From positions 1 through 64,000 of the forward strand of contig NZ_JABBND010000011.1 in NCBI RefSeq assembly GCF_012933465.1: DNA of 64,000 bases. The letters run 5' to 3'. Position 1 is the stretch's first letter. Every line of letters starts with the position of its first letter. The position numbers and the translations under genes were made by a program. Source of the DNA: Actinomycetospora sp. TBRC 11914. GTDB lineage: Bacteria; Actinomycetota; Actinomycetes; Mycobacteriales; Pseudonocardiaceae. Shown here in pieces: positions 50,253-59,640 of the stretch. A model generated the notes under the pieces. That model ran no database searches and was not told the origin of the DNA. It was given only the letters and a program-made list of their open reading frames with translations.

Positions 50253-50340
50253 ATCTACTACCTTCGTGCCCGTGACGACACCGTTCGTTAGGCTGGCCGA
50301 GCGGCGTGGACCACCGCGTCGGATCGAGTCGAGAGACGCC

Positions 50341-51138
50341 GTGACCAGCCCGAACACCCACCCGCGCGCCCGACGTTCCAGCGCCGAGATCCGCGCTGTC
50401 CTGTTGGACTCGGCGAGCCACGCGTTCGCCGAACAGGGGTTCGCGAACACCACCACGCGGCGCATCGCGCAACGCGCCGGGACCTCCGAGGCGGTGCTGT
50501 TCCGGCACTTCGACACCAAGGCGGACCTGTTCGCCGCCGCTGTGATCGAGCCCTTCTCGGCGTTCATCACCCGCTTCTCGAACCGCTGGACCTTCGTCGA
50601 GGAGCTCCGTCCCGCGGAGCAACCGGTCCGGGAGTTCGTCAGCGAGCTCTACCCGGTGATCCGCGAGCAGCGCGACGTCATCCTCACGCTCACGGCGGCC
50701 TACCAGCACGAGCCGGGACTCGAGGACGACGGCACCATGGCCGTGCTGCTCGACCGCATCGAGACCGTCGCGATCCGCGAGATGTCGGCGCGCGGCTGGG
50801 CCCACCTCGACCTGCCGATCGCCGTCCGCCTGGCCTTCGCCATGGTGGTCGGAGCGGGCCTGTTCAAGGAGTGGATCTACGCCAACTCCGATGCCGTGGA
50901 CGACCAGGCGATCATGGACCAGATGGTGACCGTGCTGCTCGACGGCTTCCGGGGTGACGAGCACACACGGCGCCCGACGGCGGCGGTCCGTGACGACCCG
51001 GATCGGGGCAGGGCCGACTTCGACGGCGCCGAGGCGGCGGTACTTCTCCGGACGGCGGCTGAATGGACCTCGCGCCGGAACGTGGCGATCGACGACCTGT
51101 CCTGGGAGGACGGGCGCCTCCGGGTCTACTACAGCTGA
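50341..51138 (+). CDS. TetR-family regulator, divergent from Rieske oxygenase
   Basis: 265 residues from GTG 50341; the frame is open to 50266, so an earlier start is possible. HTH: LLDSASHAFAEQGFANTTTR, RIAQRAGTSEAVLFRHFDTK. Helical domain follows, and the last 50 residues form an extra tail with a SWEDGRLRVYY end. Likely repressor of the Rieske gene. Confidence 0.83.
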   Translation: MTSPNTHPRARRSSAEIRAVLLDSASHAFAEQGFANTTTRRIAQRAGTSEAVLFRHFDTKADLFAAAVIEPFSAFITRFSNRWTFVEELRPAEQPVREFVSELYPVIREQRDVILTLTAAYQHEPGLEDDGTMAVLLDRIETVAIREMSARGWAHLDLPIAVRLAFAMVVGAGLFKEWIYANSDAVDDQAIMDQMVTVLLDGFRGDEHTRRPTAAVRDDPDRGRADFDGAEAAVLLRTAAEWTSRRNVAIDDLSWEDGRLRVYYS

Positions 51139-52458
51139 TCGCCACCCTGCCCGAGCCGGTCACGGATGAGGTGCTTCTCGACCTTGCCGGAGGCGTTCCG
51201 GGGCAACTCGCTCACGCACACCACCCGCGCCGGCCGCTTGTAGGACGCCAGCCGCCCGTCGGCCCATGAGCGGAGCTCCTCGACGGTCGGCGCCGTCGAC
51301 GCCCGGGGGACGATCACCGCGACCGGCGTCTCCCCCCACCTCGGATCGGGGACGCCGACGATCGCGACCTCGGCGATGTCGGGGTGGGCCGCGAGGGCGT
51401 TCTCCACCTCGGCGCTGTAGACGTTCTCGCCCCCGGAGATGATCATGTCCTTCTCCGGTCCACGACGTAGAGGAAGCCGTCCTCGTCCTCGCGCACCAGG
51501 TCCCCGGAGTGGAACCAGCCGCCCGCGAAGGCCTCCCGTGTCGCCTCCGGGTGGTCCCAGTACCCGACCATCACGTTCGCTCCGCGGTAGACGATCTCCC
51601 CGACCTCGCCGCGCGGCACGTCGTTCATGTCCTCGTCGACGATCCGCACGGCGTTGGCCGGGACCGGACGGCCGATCGACCCGACCTTCCGCGCGGCATC
51701 GGCACCACGAAGGATGCACGTCGTCGGGGACATCTCGGTCTGCCCGAAGCTCGCCACGTTCGCGGCGCGGGGGAACGCCGCGGCCATCTTCTCGAGCAAC
51801 GTGACACTGGCCGGCGCCGCGCCCCAGCACATCAGTCGCAGGGTCGAGGCCCGGTCGACGTCCGGCTCCTCGACGACGGCCTGCCACTGCGCCGGAACGA
51901 GAAAGAGGTGGGTGATCCGCTCGCGGGCGATCTCCTCGATGAGTCCGCAGGCGTCGAACGCGCCGCTCGGCATGATCACGGTGCGGCACCCCGTCGCCAG
52001 GAGGGGGGCGATCGTCCCGATGGCCGCGATCTGGAACAGCGGGGTGGCGCAGAGCAGGGCGTCGTCGTCGTCGAACAACTGCCACTCGCGGGTCAGGGTG
52101 GTCGTCTGTACTGCCATGTTCCGGTAGGACAGAACCGCGCCCTCGGGGTGGCCGGTCGTTCCCGAGGTGTACATGATCAGGGCGGGATCCCGCTCCGAGG
52201 AGTCGACCGGTGTGAATAGGCCTGACCCGGTCGCCGCCAGGGCGTCGTAAGAATGGTCGCCGTCCTCGAGATCACCGAGGTCGTGCCCCACGCGGACCGT
52301 CACCGCAAGCCCGGACAACGAGCCGGACGCGGCCCGGCCCACGTCGCGCCGTTCGTCGTCGACGACGATCGCGACGGCGCCGCTGTCCGTCACGAGGAAC
52401 GCGACCTCCTCCGCGGCGAGCCGGAAGTTCACGGGCACGGCGATCGCCCCGAGGGGCG
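51129..52458 (-). pseudogene. Acyl-CoA ligase, N-terminally truncated and frameshifted
   Basis: Homology begins near 52458 (GAIAVPVNFRLAAEEVAFLV), so about the first 60-80 residues of an AMP-forming ligase are missing; no start codon suits. ALIMYTSGTTGHPEGAVLSY is the AMP motif. Around 51455 one base is lost: the frame GFLYVVDRRRT stops, while the next frame continues KDMIISGGENVYSAEVENAL to the end, including the NASGK motif. Both lesions suggest a pseudogene, but the frameshift could be a sequencing error. It overlaps the TetR 3' end by 10 nt. Confidence 0.8.
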
Positions 52459-52579
52459 GTGACGGCGAAGGCCTCCGTGGCCGGCGGGATCAGACCGGAT
52501 CGGTGTCGGTGGCCCTGGCCACCAGAGCCGCGACCGCACCGGGCGGGCGACAGGCGTCCTTGGCCGAGGACGTTTTTCT

Positions 52580-52718
52580 AGCACCTGCTCGAAGGCGACG
52601 GCAACGACTGCCGACGCTGGTCGAGCATGTGCGGCAATTTTCGACGAGGTGCTCGACTTTGACTCGTTCAAAGCCGCCGTCAGGTGCTATCTTCTGGGCA
52701 TTTTCGAGCATCTGCTCG
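52580..52718. promoter_or_regulatory. Cluster of CGAGCANNTGCTCG-type operators upstream of BVMO
   Basis: A perfect palindrome CGAGCA-TC-TGCTCG at 52705-52718 and partial copies at 52580-52591 (AGCACCTGCTCG), 52621-52634 (TCGAGCATGTGCGG) and 52646-52655 (GAGGTGCTCG). The perfect one is 22 nt upstream of the BVMO start. The repeated half-site fits cooperative binding by the TetR encoded just downstream. Confidence 0.6.
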
Positions 52719-52740
52719 GTCCACGTGGGGTGGAGGTGCT

Positions 52741-54708
52741 GTGTCGCCCGACCGTCGACCCGCCCAGCCCGTCGACCGGACGGTGCCCGACGAAGCCCTC
52801 GAGGCCGCCGTCGCCGCCGGCAACATCCCGACCCTCCTGCTGGTGCTCGCGCACCTCACCGGGGACGACGGCTGGCTGGGCGAGGGCTATCGGCCGACGC
52901 GCACGGTGGCCCTGCACGACAACGACTCCGGCGGTCTGTCCGAGCGGGTGCAGGCCGAGATCCGCACGGCGACGGTGGAGTCGCTCCGTGCCGTCCGCGA
53001 CGGCCGGCTGCCGGTGCCGGCACCACCCGACGACGACCACCTCGTCGCGATGCTGAGCTTCTCGCTGGGCGAGACCATCCCTGACGAGTACGGGCCCTCG
53101 ATGGCCGAGGAGGCCGGCTTCCGGACCCCGCCCCAGATCGCATGGGCCGACGGCAGACCGGTGTCCGCCGACCACCACGAGGTCCTGATCGTCGGTGCCG
53201 GAGCATCGGGTCTCGCGACGGCGATCGGGCTGCGCGATCTGGGCGTCGCCGTCTCCGTGGTCGAGCGGTCCGACGGCGTCGGTGGTGTGTGGCAGGAGAA
53301 CACCTACCCGGGGGCCGGTGTGGACACGCCGGCGCACCTCTACTCGCTCTCGTTCGCCCCGAACCGTTCCTGGTCGCGCTACTACGCCAAGCAGCCCGAG
53401 GTCCGCGCCTACCTCGAGGACATGAGCGCCGAGCACGGTCTCGACGAGGTCATCGCGTTCGGCACCGAGGTGACCCGGGCCCGATGGGACGACGCCGCTC
53501 AGCGCTGGGCGGTGACGCTGCGGGACGCCGACGGCGAGCGGACCGTCACCCCCAGCGTCGTCGTGAGCTGCGTCGGCAACCTCAACCAGGCCGCGATCCC
53601 CGATCTCCCGGGGCGGGACGAGTTCGCGGGGCCGTCCTTCCATTCTTCCCGATGGCCTGCCGGCCTCGACGTCACCGGCCAGCGGGTCACGGTGATCGGC
53701 ACCGGCGCGACGGCGATGCAGATCGTGCCCGCCGTCGCCGACGACGCCGCCGAGGTGACGGTCTTCCAGCGCACCCCGCAGTGGGTGGTGCCGAACCCGA
53801 ACTACCTGCGCACCGTCCCCGACGGCGTCCGCCTGCTGATGGAACGCACGCCGTACTACGCGTCCTTCTACCGACTCCGGCTCGTCTGGCAGTTCCAGGA
53901 CAAGCTGCTGGCCACCCTGCGCCGCGACCCGGACTGGCCCCACCCGGAGCGCGCCGTCAGCGCGGCCAACGACAAGCACCGGGCCTTCATCACCGCCGCG
54001 ATCGAGGAACGACTCGGTGATGACGCGGAGCGGCTCCGCGACCGCGTCATCCCCTCCTATCCGCCGTACTTCAAGCGCATCCTCATGGACAACGAGTGGT
54101 TCGACACCATCCGGCGTGACGACGTGGACCTGGTGACCGAGCCTGTCGTCGCCGTCGATCCGGACGCGGTGGTCACGTCGTCGGGCGCCCGCCACGAGAC
54201 CGACGTCGTGGTCTACGCGACCGGGTTCCACAGCCACCGGCTGCTGTACCCGATGGACATCGTCGGGCGTCGCGGCGAGTCCCTGCGCGACCGGTGGGGT
54301 GACGACGACGCGGACGCCCACCTGGGCATCTCGGTGCCCGGTTTCCCGAACTTCTTCGTCCTCGGTGGACCCCACACGACGCTGGCCCACGGCGGGAGCG
54401 CGATCTTCGCCTCGGAGTGCGCCCGCGCCCACGTCCTCGGGCTCCTCACCACGATGATCGAGCAGGACGTGGCCTCGATCGAGGTCCGCGACGAGGTGGC
54501 CGAGTGCTACGCCGCCCGCGTCGACGCCGAGCACGAGCAGCTGATCTGGACCCACGAGGGCGCCGGGACCTGGTACCGCAACGAGAAGGGACGCGTGGTC
54601 AACGCGATGCCCTGGCGCTCGGTGGACTACTGGGCGATGACGCGCGATCACGGACTGGACGCCTTCCACGTCCGGCGCCGTCCCGTCACGGGCCGCGGGC
54701 CGTCGTGA
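52741..54708 (+). CDS. Baeyer-Villiger flavin monooxygenase (HapE-like)
   Basis: 655 residues, GTG start with GGAGG 4-8 nt upstream. An N-terminal extension of about 145 residues, typical of 4-hydroxyacetophenone-type BVMOs, precedes the FAD motif LIVGAGASGLATAIGLRDLG (152-157 GAGASG). Then GVWQENTYPGAGVDTPAHLY, the BVMO fingerprint FAGPSFHSSRWP (F-x-G-x3-H-x3-W-P) and the NADPH motif VTVIGTGATAMQIVPAVAD. Converts ketones to esters. The TetR follows with a GTGA overlap. Confidence 0.92.
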   Translation: MSPDRRPAQPVDRTVPDEALEAAVAAGNIPTLLLVLAHLTGDDGWLGEGYRPTRTVALHDNDSGGLSERVQAEIRTATVESLRAVRDGRLPVPAPPDDDHLVAMLSFSLGETIPDEYGPSMAEEAGFRTPPQIAWADGRPVSADHHEVLIVGAGASGLATAIGLRDLGVAVSVVERSDGVGGVWQENTYPGAGVDTPAHLYSLSFAPNRSWSRYYAKQPEVRAYLEDMSAEHGLDEVIAFGTEVTRARWDDAAQRWAVTLRDADGERTVTPSVVVSCVGNLNQAAIPDLPGRDEFAGPSFHSSRWPAGLDVTGQRVTVIGTGATAMQIVPAVADDAAEVTVFQRTPQWVVPNPNYLRTVPDGVRLLMERTPYYASFYRLRLVWQFQDKLLATLRRDPDWPHPERAVSAANDKHRAFITAAIEERLGDDAERLRDRVIPSYPPYFKRILMDNEWFDTIRRDDVDLVTEPVVAVDPDAVVTSSGARHETDVVVYATGFHSHRLLYPMDIVGRRGESLRDRWGDDDADAHLGISVPGFPNFFVLGGPHTTLAHGGSAIFASECARAHVLGLLTTMIEQDVASIEVRDEVAECYAARVDAEHEQLIWTHEGAGTWYRNEKGRVVNAMPWRSVDYWAMTRDHGLDAFHVRRRPVTGRGPS

Positions 54709-55427
54709 CCGGCCCGGCGGCGCCGACGAGGTCGGAGACACGCAAGTCGGATCGGACGCGGCAGCGAATCCTCGACGCGGCCGCGGACGTCCTCAACCGG
54801 CGGGGGTTCGACGGTGCTCGCCTCACCGAGATCGCCGAGCTCGCCCACGTGCGTGTGCCGACGGTCTACTACTACTTCGACACCCGGGAGGCCCTCCTCG
54901 AGGAGGTCGTCATGATCGGGGTCCAGCTGGCGATGTCCAACGTCCGGGCCCGGCTGGACCAGCTCGCCCCCGGTATCGGGCCGCTCGAGCGGGTCTGCAC
55001 CGCGTTCGGCGCCCACCTGGAGATGGTCCTGACCGCCTCCCGGTACACCGCCGCCGCGATGCGGACCCTGGGATCGCTGCCTCCGGATGTCCGCGAGCGG
55101 CAGCTCCGGCAGCAGCGTGGGTACGGCGACCTGTGGCGGGGCCTGATCGCCGAGGCCGTCGAATCCGGCCACGTCGACCCGAGGCTCGATGCCCGCGCAG
55201 CGCGGATGTTCCTGCTCGGTGCGATGAACTGGGCGCCGGAGTGGTGGGACCCGGATCGCGGATCGCTGTCTGAGATCGTGGAGACGGCCCAGCTCCTCGT
55301 CCGGAACGCCCTCTCGCCGCACGGCCCGTCCGGGCGTGCGGAACCCGCGCCGGCTCTCGCCCCTGCCTTCCGCCCGCCCTCGGCGTCGTCGTCCGCGTTG
55401 ACCACTGATCGGGAGGGCCCGAGATGA
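54705..55427 (+). CDS. TetR-family regulator cotranscribed with BVMO
   Basis: 240 residues, GTG at 54705 overlapping the BVMO stop. HTH: RILDAAADVLNRRGFDGARL, EIAELAHVRVPTVYYYFDTR. The helical domain is followed by an Ala/Pro/Ser tail (EPAPALAPAFRPPSASSS). Stop overlaps the ligase ATG. Probably controls the operon through the palindromes upstream of the BVMO gene. Confidence 0.87.
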   Translation: MTGPAAPTRSETRKSDRTRQRILDAAADVLNRRGFDGARLTEIAELAHVRVPTVYYYFDTREALLEEVVMIGVQLAMSNVRARLDQLAPGIGPLERVCTAFGAHLEMVLTASRYTAAAMRTLGSLPPDVRERQLRQQRGYGDLWRGLIAEAVESGHVDPRLDARAARMFLLGAMNWAPEWWDPDRGSLSEIVETAQLLVRNALSPHGPSGRAEPAPALAPAFRPPSASSSALTTDREGPR

Positions 55428-56934
55428 CCGACGTCGTTCCCGGCGTCCGTTGCGCGGACCGGTTCAGGACCCGCGACGAGGTGATGGCGCGTGCCCGTCG
55501 CGTCGCACGAGGCGTCGGTGAGCTCGGGATTCGTCCCGGGGACGCCGTCGCGGTCGTCCTGCGCAACGAGATCGAGAACGTCGAGATCACCCTGGGGATC
55601 GCGCACGCCGGCGCGGTGCCCGTATCGGTGAACTGGCACCTCAAGGAGCAGGAGCTCGGCTACCTGCTGCGGGACTCGCGGGCCGCCCTCGTCTTCGCCC
55701 ACACCGACCTGCTCCCCCGGGTCCTCGCGACCGGGACCGCGGCCCCCGTCGTGGAGGTCCCGACGACGCCGGCGCTGCGCCGGGCCTACGGGCCCGTCGA
55801 GAGCGCCGCCGCCCGGGGCGACCACGAGCTCGAGACGTGGCTCGCGGCCCAGGACGACGAGGAACCCGCGTCGTCGGTGCCGCAGCTCGGGCTGCTCTAT
55901 AGCTCCGGCACCACCGGCACCCCCAAGGGCATCCTGCGGGAGCCGGCCACCCCGGAGCAGTCGGCGCTGCTCGGCGCGCGCATCCTCGACGCCTTCGGAC
56001 TGGAGGGCGGCACGTCGACCCTGGTCCCGGCGCCGCTCTACCACGCGGCCCCGAACGCCCACGTGCTGTTCGGCCTCACCGCCGACTGCGAGATCACGCT
56101 CATGCCCCGCTTCTCGGCCGCGGGGTTCCTGGAGGCCGTCGAGCGTCACGCGATCGTCCACGCCCAGGTCGTCCCCACGATGCTCGTCCGGTTGCTCCAG
56201 CTCCCGGAGCAGGAACGTCTCGCCCACGACGTCTCGAGCCTGCGGTGCGTCGTGCACGCCGCCGGGCCCTGCCCGCCGGAGGTCAAGCACGCGGTGATCG
56301 ACTGGTGGGGCCCGATCCTGCACGGTACTACGGGGGCACCGAGGTCGGCACCGTCGTGGCGTGCGACAGCGAGGAGTGGCTCGCGCACCCCGGCACGGTG
56401 GGACGCGCGATCGACGGGTGCGACATCCGGATCGTCCGGGAGGACGGGACCGAGGCACCCACCGGGGTATCCGGAGAGATCTTCATCGACCCGGGCACGG
56501 CGTGGCCGGGTTCGCGGTACGTCGGCGCAGCCACCGGGACCGGGCCACGCACGCGGGACGGCTACATCAGCATCGGCGACGGGGGCTGGCTCGACGACGA
56601 CGGCTACCTCTACCTGTCCGACCGGACCGCCGACATGGTGATCTCGGCCGGGGTGAACATCTACCCCGTCGAGATCGAGCACTGCCTGACCGGCCTGCCC
56701 GGCGTCCGTGACGCCGCCGCCTTCGGGATCCCCGACCCCGATCTCGGCGAGCGTCTCGTCCTGCACGTGGACACCGACCCCGACGGCGGGCCGTCCACCG
56801 AGGAGGTCAGCGAGTTCCTGCGCGAACGGCTCGCCGGGTACAAGGTCCCGCAGCTCGTCGTGATCGACCACGAGCTGCCCCGCGAGGAGTCCGGCAAGCT
56901 CTTCAAGCGCCGAATCCGCGAGACGTACCGGTGA
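55424..56934 (+). pseudogene. Acyl-CoA ligase with a single-base frameshift
   Basis: ATG 55424 (ATGA overlap with the TetR stop). The frame reads normally through LGLLYSSGTTGTPKGILREP to GPILH near 56321, where one base is missing (expected GPILHxYYGGTEVG). The next frame continues YYGGTEVGTVVACDSEEWLA, DMVISAGVNIYPVEIEHCLT and the catalytic-Lys end EESGKLFKRR. Everything else is intact, so this is either a recent mutation or a sequencing/assembly error; the intact product would be an AMP-forming acyl-CoA ligase of about 500 residues. Confidence 0.8.
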
Positions 56935-56941
56935 GATCCGG

Positions 56942-58087
56942 TCAGTCCCCGAGGTCCGCGGCCAGCTCGCGGTGCAGGTGCTGGCAGGACTGCTCGTTCC
57001 GGCCGTAGAGGAAGGTGCCGTGGGGGTGGGCCTCGGCGTTGCGCTGGATGGTGCGCTCCATCGGCCAGTCCTCGTCGGTGGCGGCCTGCTCGAGGATCTC
57101 CCAGCTGCGGTGCATGCGTGCCTCGACGCGCTCGTCGCGCTTCTCCGGCCGGACCAGGAACCGGATCTGCGTGGTCGAGCGGCCCGGGGTGTGCAGGTCG
57201 GGCCAGACCGTCCAGAACTCCACGTGGTCCGGCGTCGAGATGACCATGGAGTTGGGGTAGAGCACCAGGTTGCTGCCCATGTACCGGAAGCTGGCGTCCA
57301 CCTCCTCGCCGGCGCGCGCCTTCTCCCCCATCCGCGTCCGGGGGCTGAACGACTGCCCGTGCCGTCCGTACCGCCGCCACACGCTGGTGTTCGTCTCGAT
57401 GAGCTTCCCGACGCCGTGCGGGTGCAGGAACATCGGGTGCAGGACGTCGATCGCGCCGTCGAGCACGATCTTCCAGTTGATGTCGAGGGTGAACGACCGG
57501 TCGAGGAAGATCTCGGCGCCGTCGAGCCCGTACGGCGCGAGCTGGGCGTCGACCTCCGGGCCGAGCCAGTCGTCGATGTCCCAGTCCTGCCGGCCGGACA
57601 GGTCCGCGAACAGGAAGCCGTGGCGCTCCTCGACGCGGATCGCGTGCAGCCCGTGCCGCTCCTTGTCGACGTGGGTGTAGAAGTCGTCGTAGGGCACGCC
57701 GCGCAGCCGGCCGTCGTCGCGGCCGTAGCTCCAGCCGTGGTAGCGGCAGCTGAAGATGCGCTTCGTCCCGCGGGCCTCGGACTCGACCTGTCCGCCGCGG
57801 TGCCGGCAGATGTTGAGGTAGCCGCCGATTCCGCCGCCGGCCTTGCGCACCACGATCAGCGGGACGCCGAGGACCTCCCGGGTGAGGAAGCCGCCCCGCA
57901 GCGGCAGCTCCGACGCATGACCGATGATCACGGGCAGCCGGGTCATCAGCTCCCGTTCCGCCGCGGCCCGCTCCTCGCTCACGAAGTGCGAGATCGGCAC
58001 GCGCAGGTCGGTGTCGGACATCTCCGTGGTGCCGGCCCGCAGGTGCTCGGCGAGCAGGTCGGCGACGTCGTCGTTCATCAGGCTCAT
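56942..58087 (-). CDS. Rieske-type ring-hydroxylating oxygenase, alpha subunit
   Basis: 381 residues. Rieske motif: CRHRGGQVE with later SCRYHGWSYG (C-x-H, C-x2-H). Iron site: GAIDVLHPMFLHPHG (D-x2-H-x4-H). C-terminal domain as in vanillate/phenylpropionate-type oxygenases. The start 58087 overlaps the ligase stop by 4 nt. No beta subunit, ferredoxin or reductase is seen in the window. Third gene of a CoA-transferase - ligase - oxygenase operon. Confidence 0.9.
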   Translation of the reverse strand: MSLMNDDVADLLAEHLRAGTTEMSDTDLRVPISHFVSEERAAAERELMTRLPVIIGHASELPLRGGFLTREVLGVPLIVVRKAGGGIGGYLNICRHRGGQVESEARGTKRIFSCRYHGWSYGRDDGRLRGVPYDDFYTHVDKERHGLHAIRVEERHGFLFADLSGRQDWDIDDWLGPEVDAQLAPYGLDGAEIFLDRSFTLDINWKIVLDGAIDVLHPMFLHPHGVGKLIETNTSVWRRYGRHGQSFSPRTRMGEKARAGEEVDASFRYMGSNLVLYPNSMVISTPDHVEFWTVWPDLHTPGRSTTQIRFLVRPEKRDERVEARMHRSWEILEQAATDEDWPMERTIQRNAEAHPHGTFLYGRNEQSCQHLHRELAADLGD

Positions 58088-59640
58088 GGGGTGGCACTCC
58101 GGGGTCGCGACAGCGGTACCGCCTCCGGCGGCACCTCGGGGAAGGAAGCCCGGATCTCCCGCTTGAGCAGCTTGCCGCCCAACGTGCGCGGGAGCGGGGC
58201 GCCGGTACCGACGATCCACTTCGGCCGGCGGTAGTCGGCGAGGACGGTGCTGACGTGGGCGCCGAGCTCGGCCACGTCGACCCGCGACAGGTCCGGGACC
58301 ACGAGCATCGGCACCTCGCCCCAGCGCGGGTGGGGGACGCCGACGACGGCGCACTCCTCCAGCCCCGGGCGTCCGGCCAGCACCGTCTCGATCTCGGCGG
58401 GGTACACGTTCAGCCCGCCCGAGATGAGCATGTCCTTGGCCCGGTCGACCAGCGTGAGGAAGCCGTCGTCGTCGAGCCGGCCGATGTCGCCGGTGTGCAG
58501 CCACCCGTCGGCGAGCGTCTCGGCGGTCGCCTCCGGCCGGCCCCAGTAGCCGGTCATCACCGACGGGCCGCGGAGCAGGACCTGGCCCGCCTCGCCGACC
58601 GGGACGTCGGCGTCCTCGGCGTCGACGATGCGCATCTCGTGGTGCATCACCACGCGCCCGACCGAGCCCACGTGGTCGGCCGCCTCGTCCTCGTAGAGCA
58701 GCGTGGCGTAGCCGCCGGCGAACTCGGTCTGGCCGTATCCCTGCCGCATCCCGACGCCGAGGCGCTGCCACGCGCGGATGACCTCGAGCGGCATCGGGGC
58801 GCCCGCGCCGATCCCCGCCCGCAGCGCGGACAGGTCGGCGTCCGCGAGCCCGGGCAGCGCGAGCACGCCCTCCCACACCACCGGGACGGCCGAGCAGACG
58901 GTGATCCGCTCGCGCTCGAGGAGCTCGAGGACCCGGGGCGGGTCGAAGGTGCCCTGCACGATCGCGGGCGCGCCGGTGGTCACCGACTCGCGCAGGTAGC
59001 TCGACGTCCCGCCGGTGAACGCCATCGGGATGATGATCAGGACGCGGTCCTGCCAGGTCAGGGCGTCGGCGACGGCGCGGACGGTCGCGTTGGCGATGAT
59101 CGCCCGGTGCGGGAGCATCGCGCCCTTGGGCACCCCGGTGGTGCCCGAGGTGTAGGCCAGCAGCGCGGTCTCCTCGGGATCCGTGCGGCGCTCCGGCGGG
59201 CGTTCGCCGGCCAGGCGCAGGTCGTCGAGGGGGGTGGCGCCCTCGACGGGCTCGGTGGTGAGCACCGTGAGGTCGGGCATCGTCGCGCGCACCCGGGACA
59301 GGAGCGGCACGAGCGCGGGCTCGGTCACGACCATGCGGGCCCCGGCGTCGCGGACCGGGTGCTCCATCTCGCCCGGCGTGAAGCGGATGTTCAGCAGCTC
59401 CACGACGGCCCCGACGCGGAAGGCGGCGTGCAGCGCCTCGACGAACTGGATGCGGTTCGTCATGAGGACGCCGAGCACGTCGCCCGGGCGCAGGCCCGCG
59501 CGGTGGAGGCCGGCGGCCAGCTCGTCGGTGGCGCGGTCGAGGCCGGCCCAGGTGTACTCGCGCTCGGCGAAGCGCACGGCGAGCGCGTCGGGACGGCGCC
59601 GGGCCCAGAACCGCAGCAGGTCCGAGAAGTGCCCGGTCAC
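58084..59640 (-). CDS. AMP-forming acyl-CoA ligase
   Basis: 518 residues; GTG 59640 overlaps the CoA-transferase stop (GTGA). AMP motif LLAYTSGTTGVPKGAMLPHR; then RQGYGQTEFAGGYATLLYED, DGWLHTGDIGRLDDDGFLTL, DMLISGGLNVYPAEIETVLA, and the C-terminal catalytic Lys in LPRTLGGKLLKREIR. N-terminus FSDLLRFWARRRPDALAVRF aligns with the divergent ligase's. Activates an unknown carboxylic acid. Operon partner of the CoA-transferase. Confidence 0.92.
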   Translation of the reverse strand: MTGHFSDLLRFWARRRPDALAVRFAEREYTWAGLDRATDELAAGLHRAGLRPGDVLGVLMTNRIQFVEALHAAFRVGAVVELLNIRFTPGEMEHPVRDAGARMVVTEPALVPLLSRVRATMPDLTVLTTEPVEGATPLDDLRLAGERPPERRTDPEETALLAYTSGTTGVPKGAMLPHRAIIANATVRAVADALTWQDRVLIIIPMAFTGGTSSYLRESVTTGAPAIVQGTFDPPRVLELLERERITVCSAVPVVWEGVLALPGLADADLSALRAGIGAGAPMPLEVIRAWQRLGVGMRQGYGQTEFAGGYATLLYEDEAADHVGSVGRVVMHHEMRIVDAEDADVPVGEAGQVLLRGPSVMTGYWGRPEATAETLADGWLHTGDIGRLDDDGFLTLVDRAKDMLISGGLNVYPAEIETVLAGRPGLEECAVVGVPHPRWGEVPMLVVPDLSRVDVAELGAHVSTVLADYRRPKWIVGTGAPLPRTLGGKLLKREIRASFPEVPPEAVPLSRPRSATP

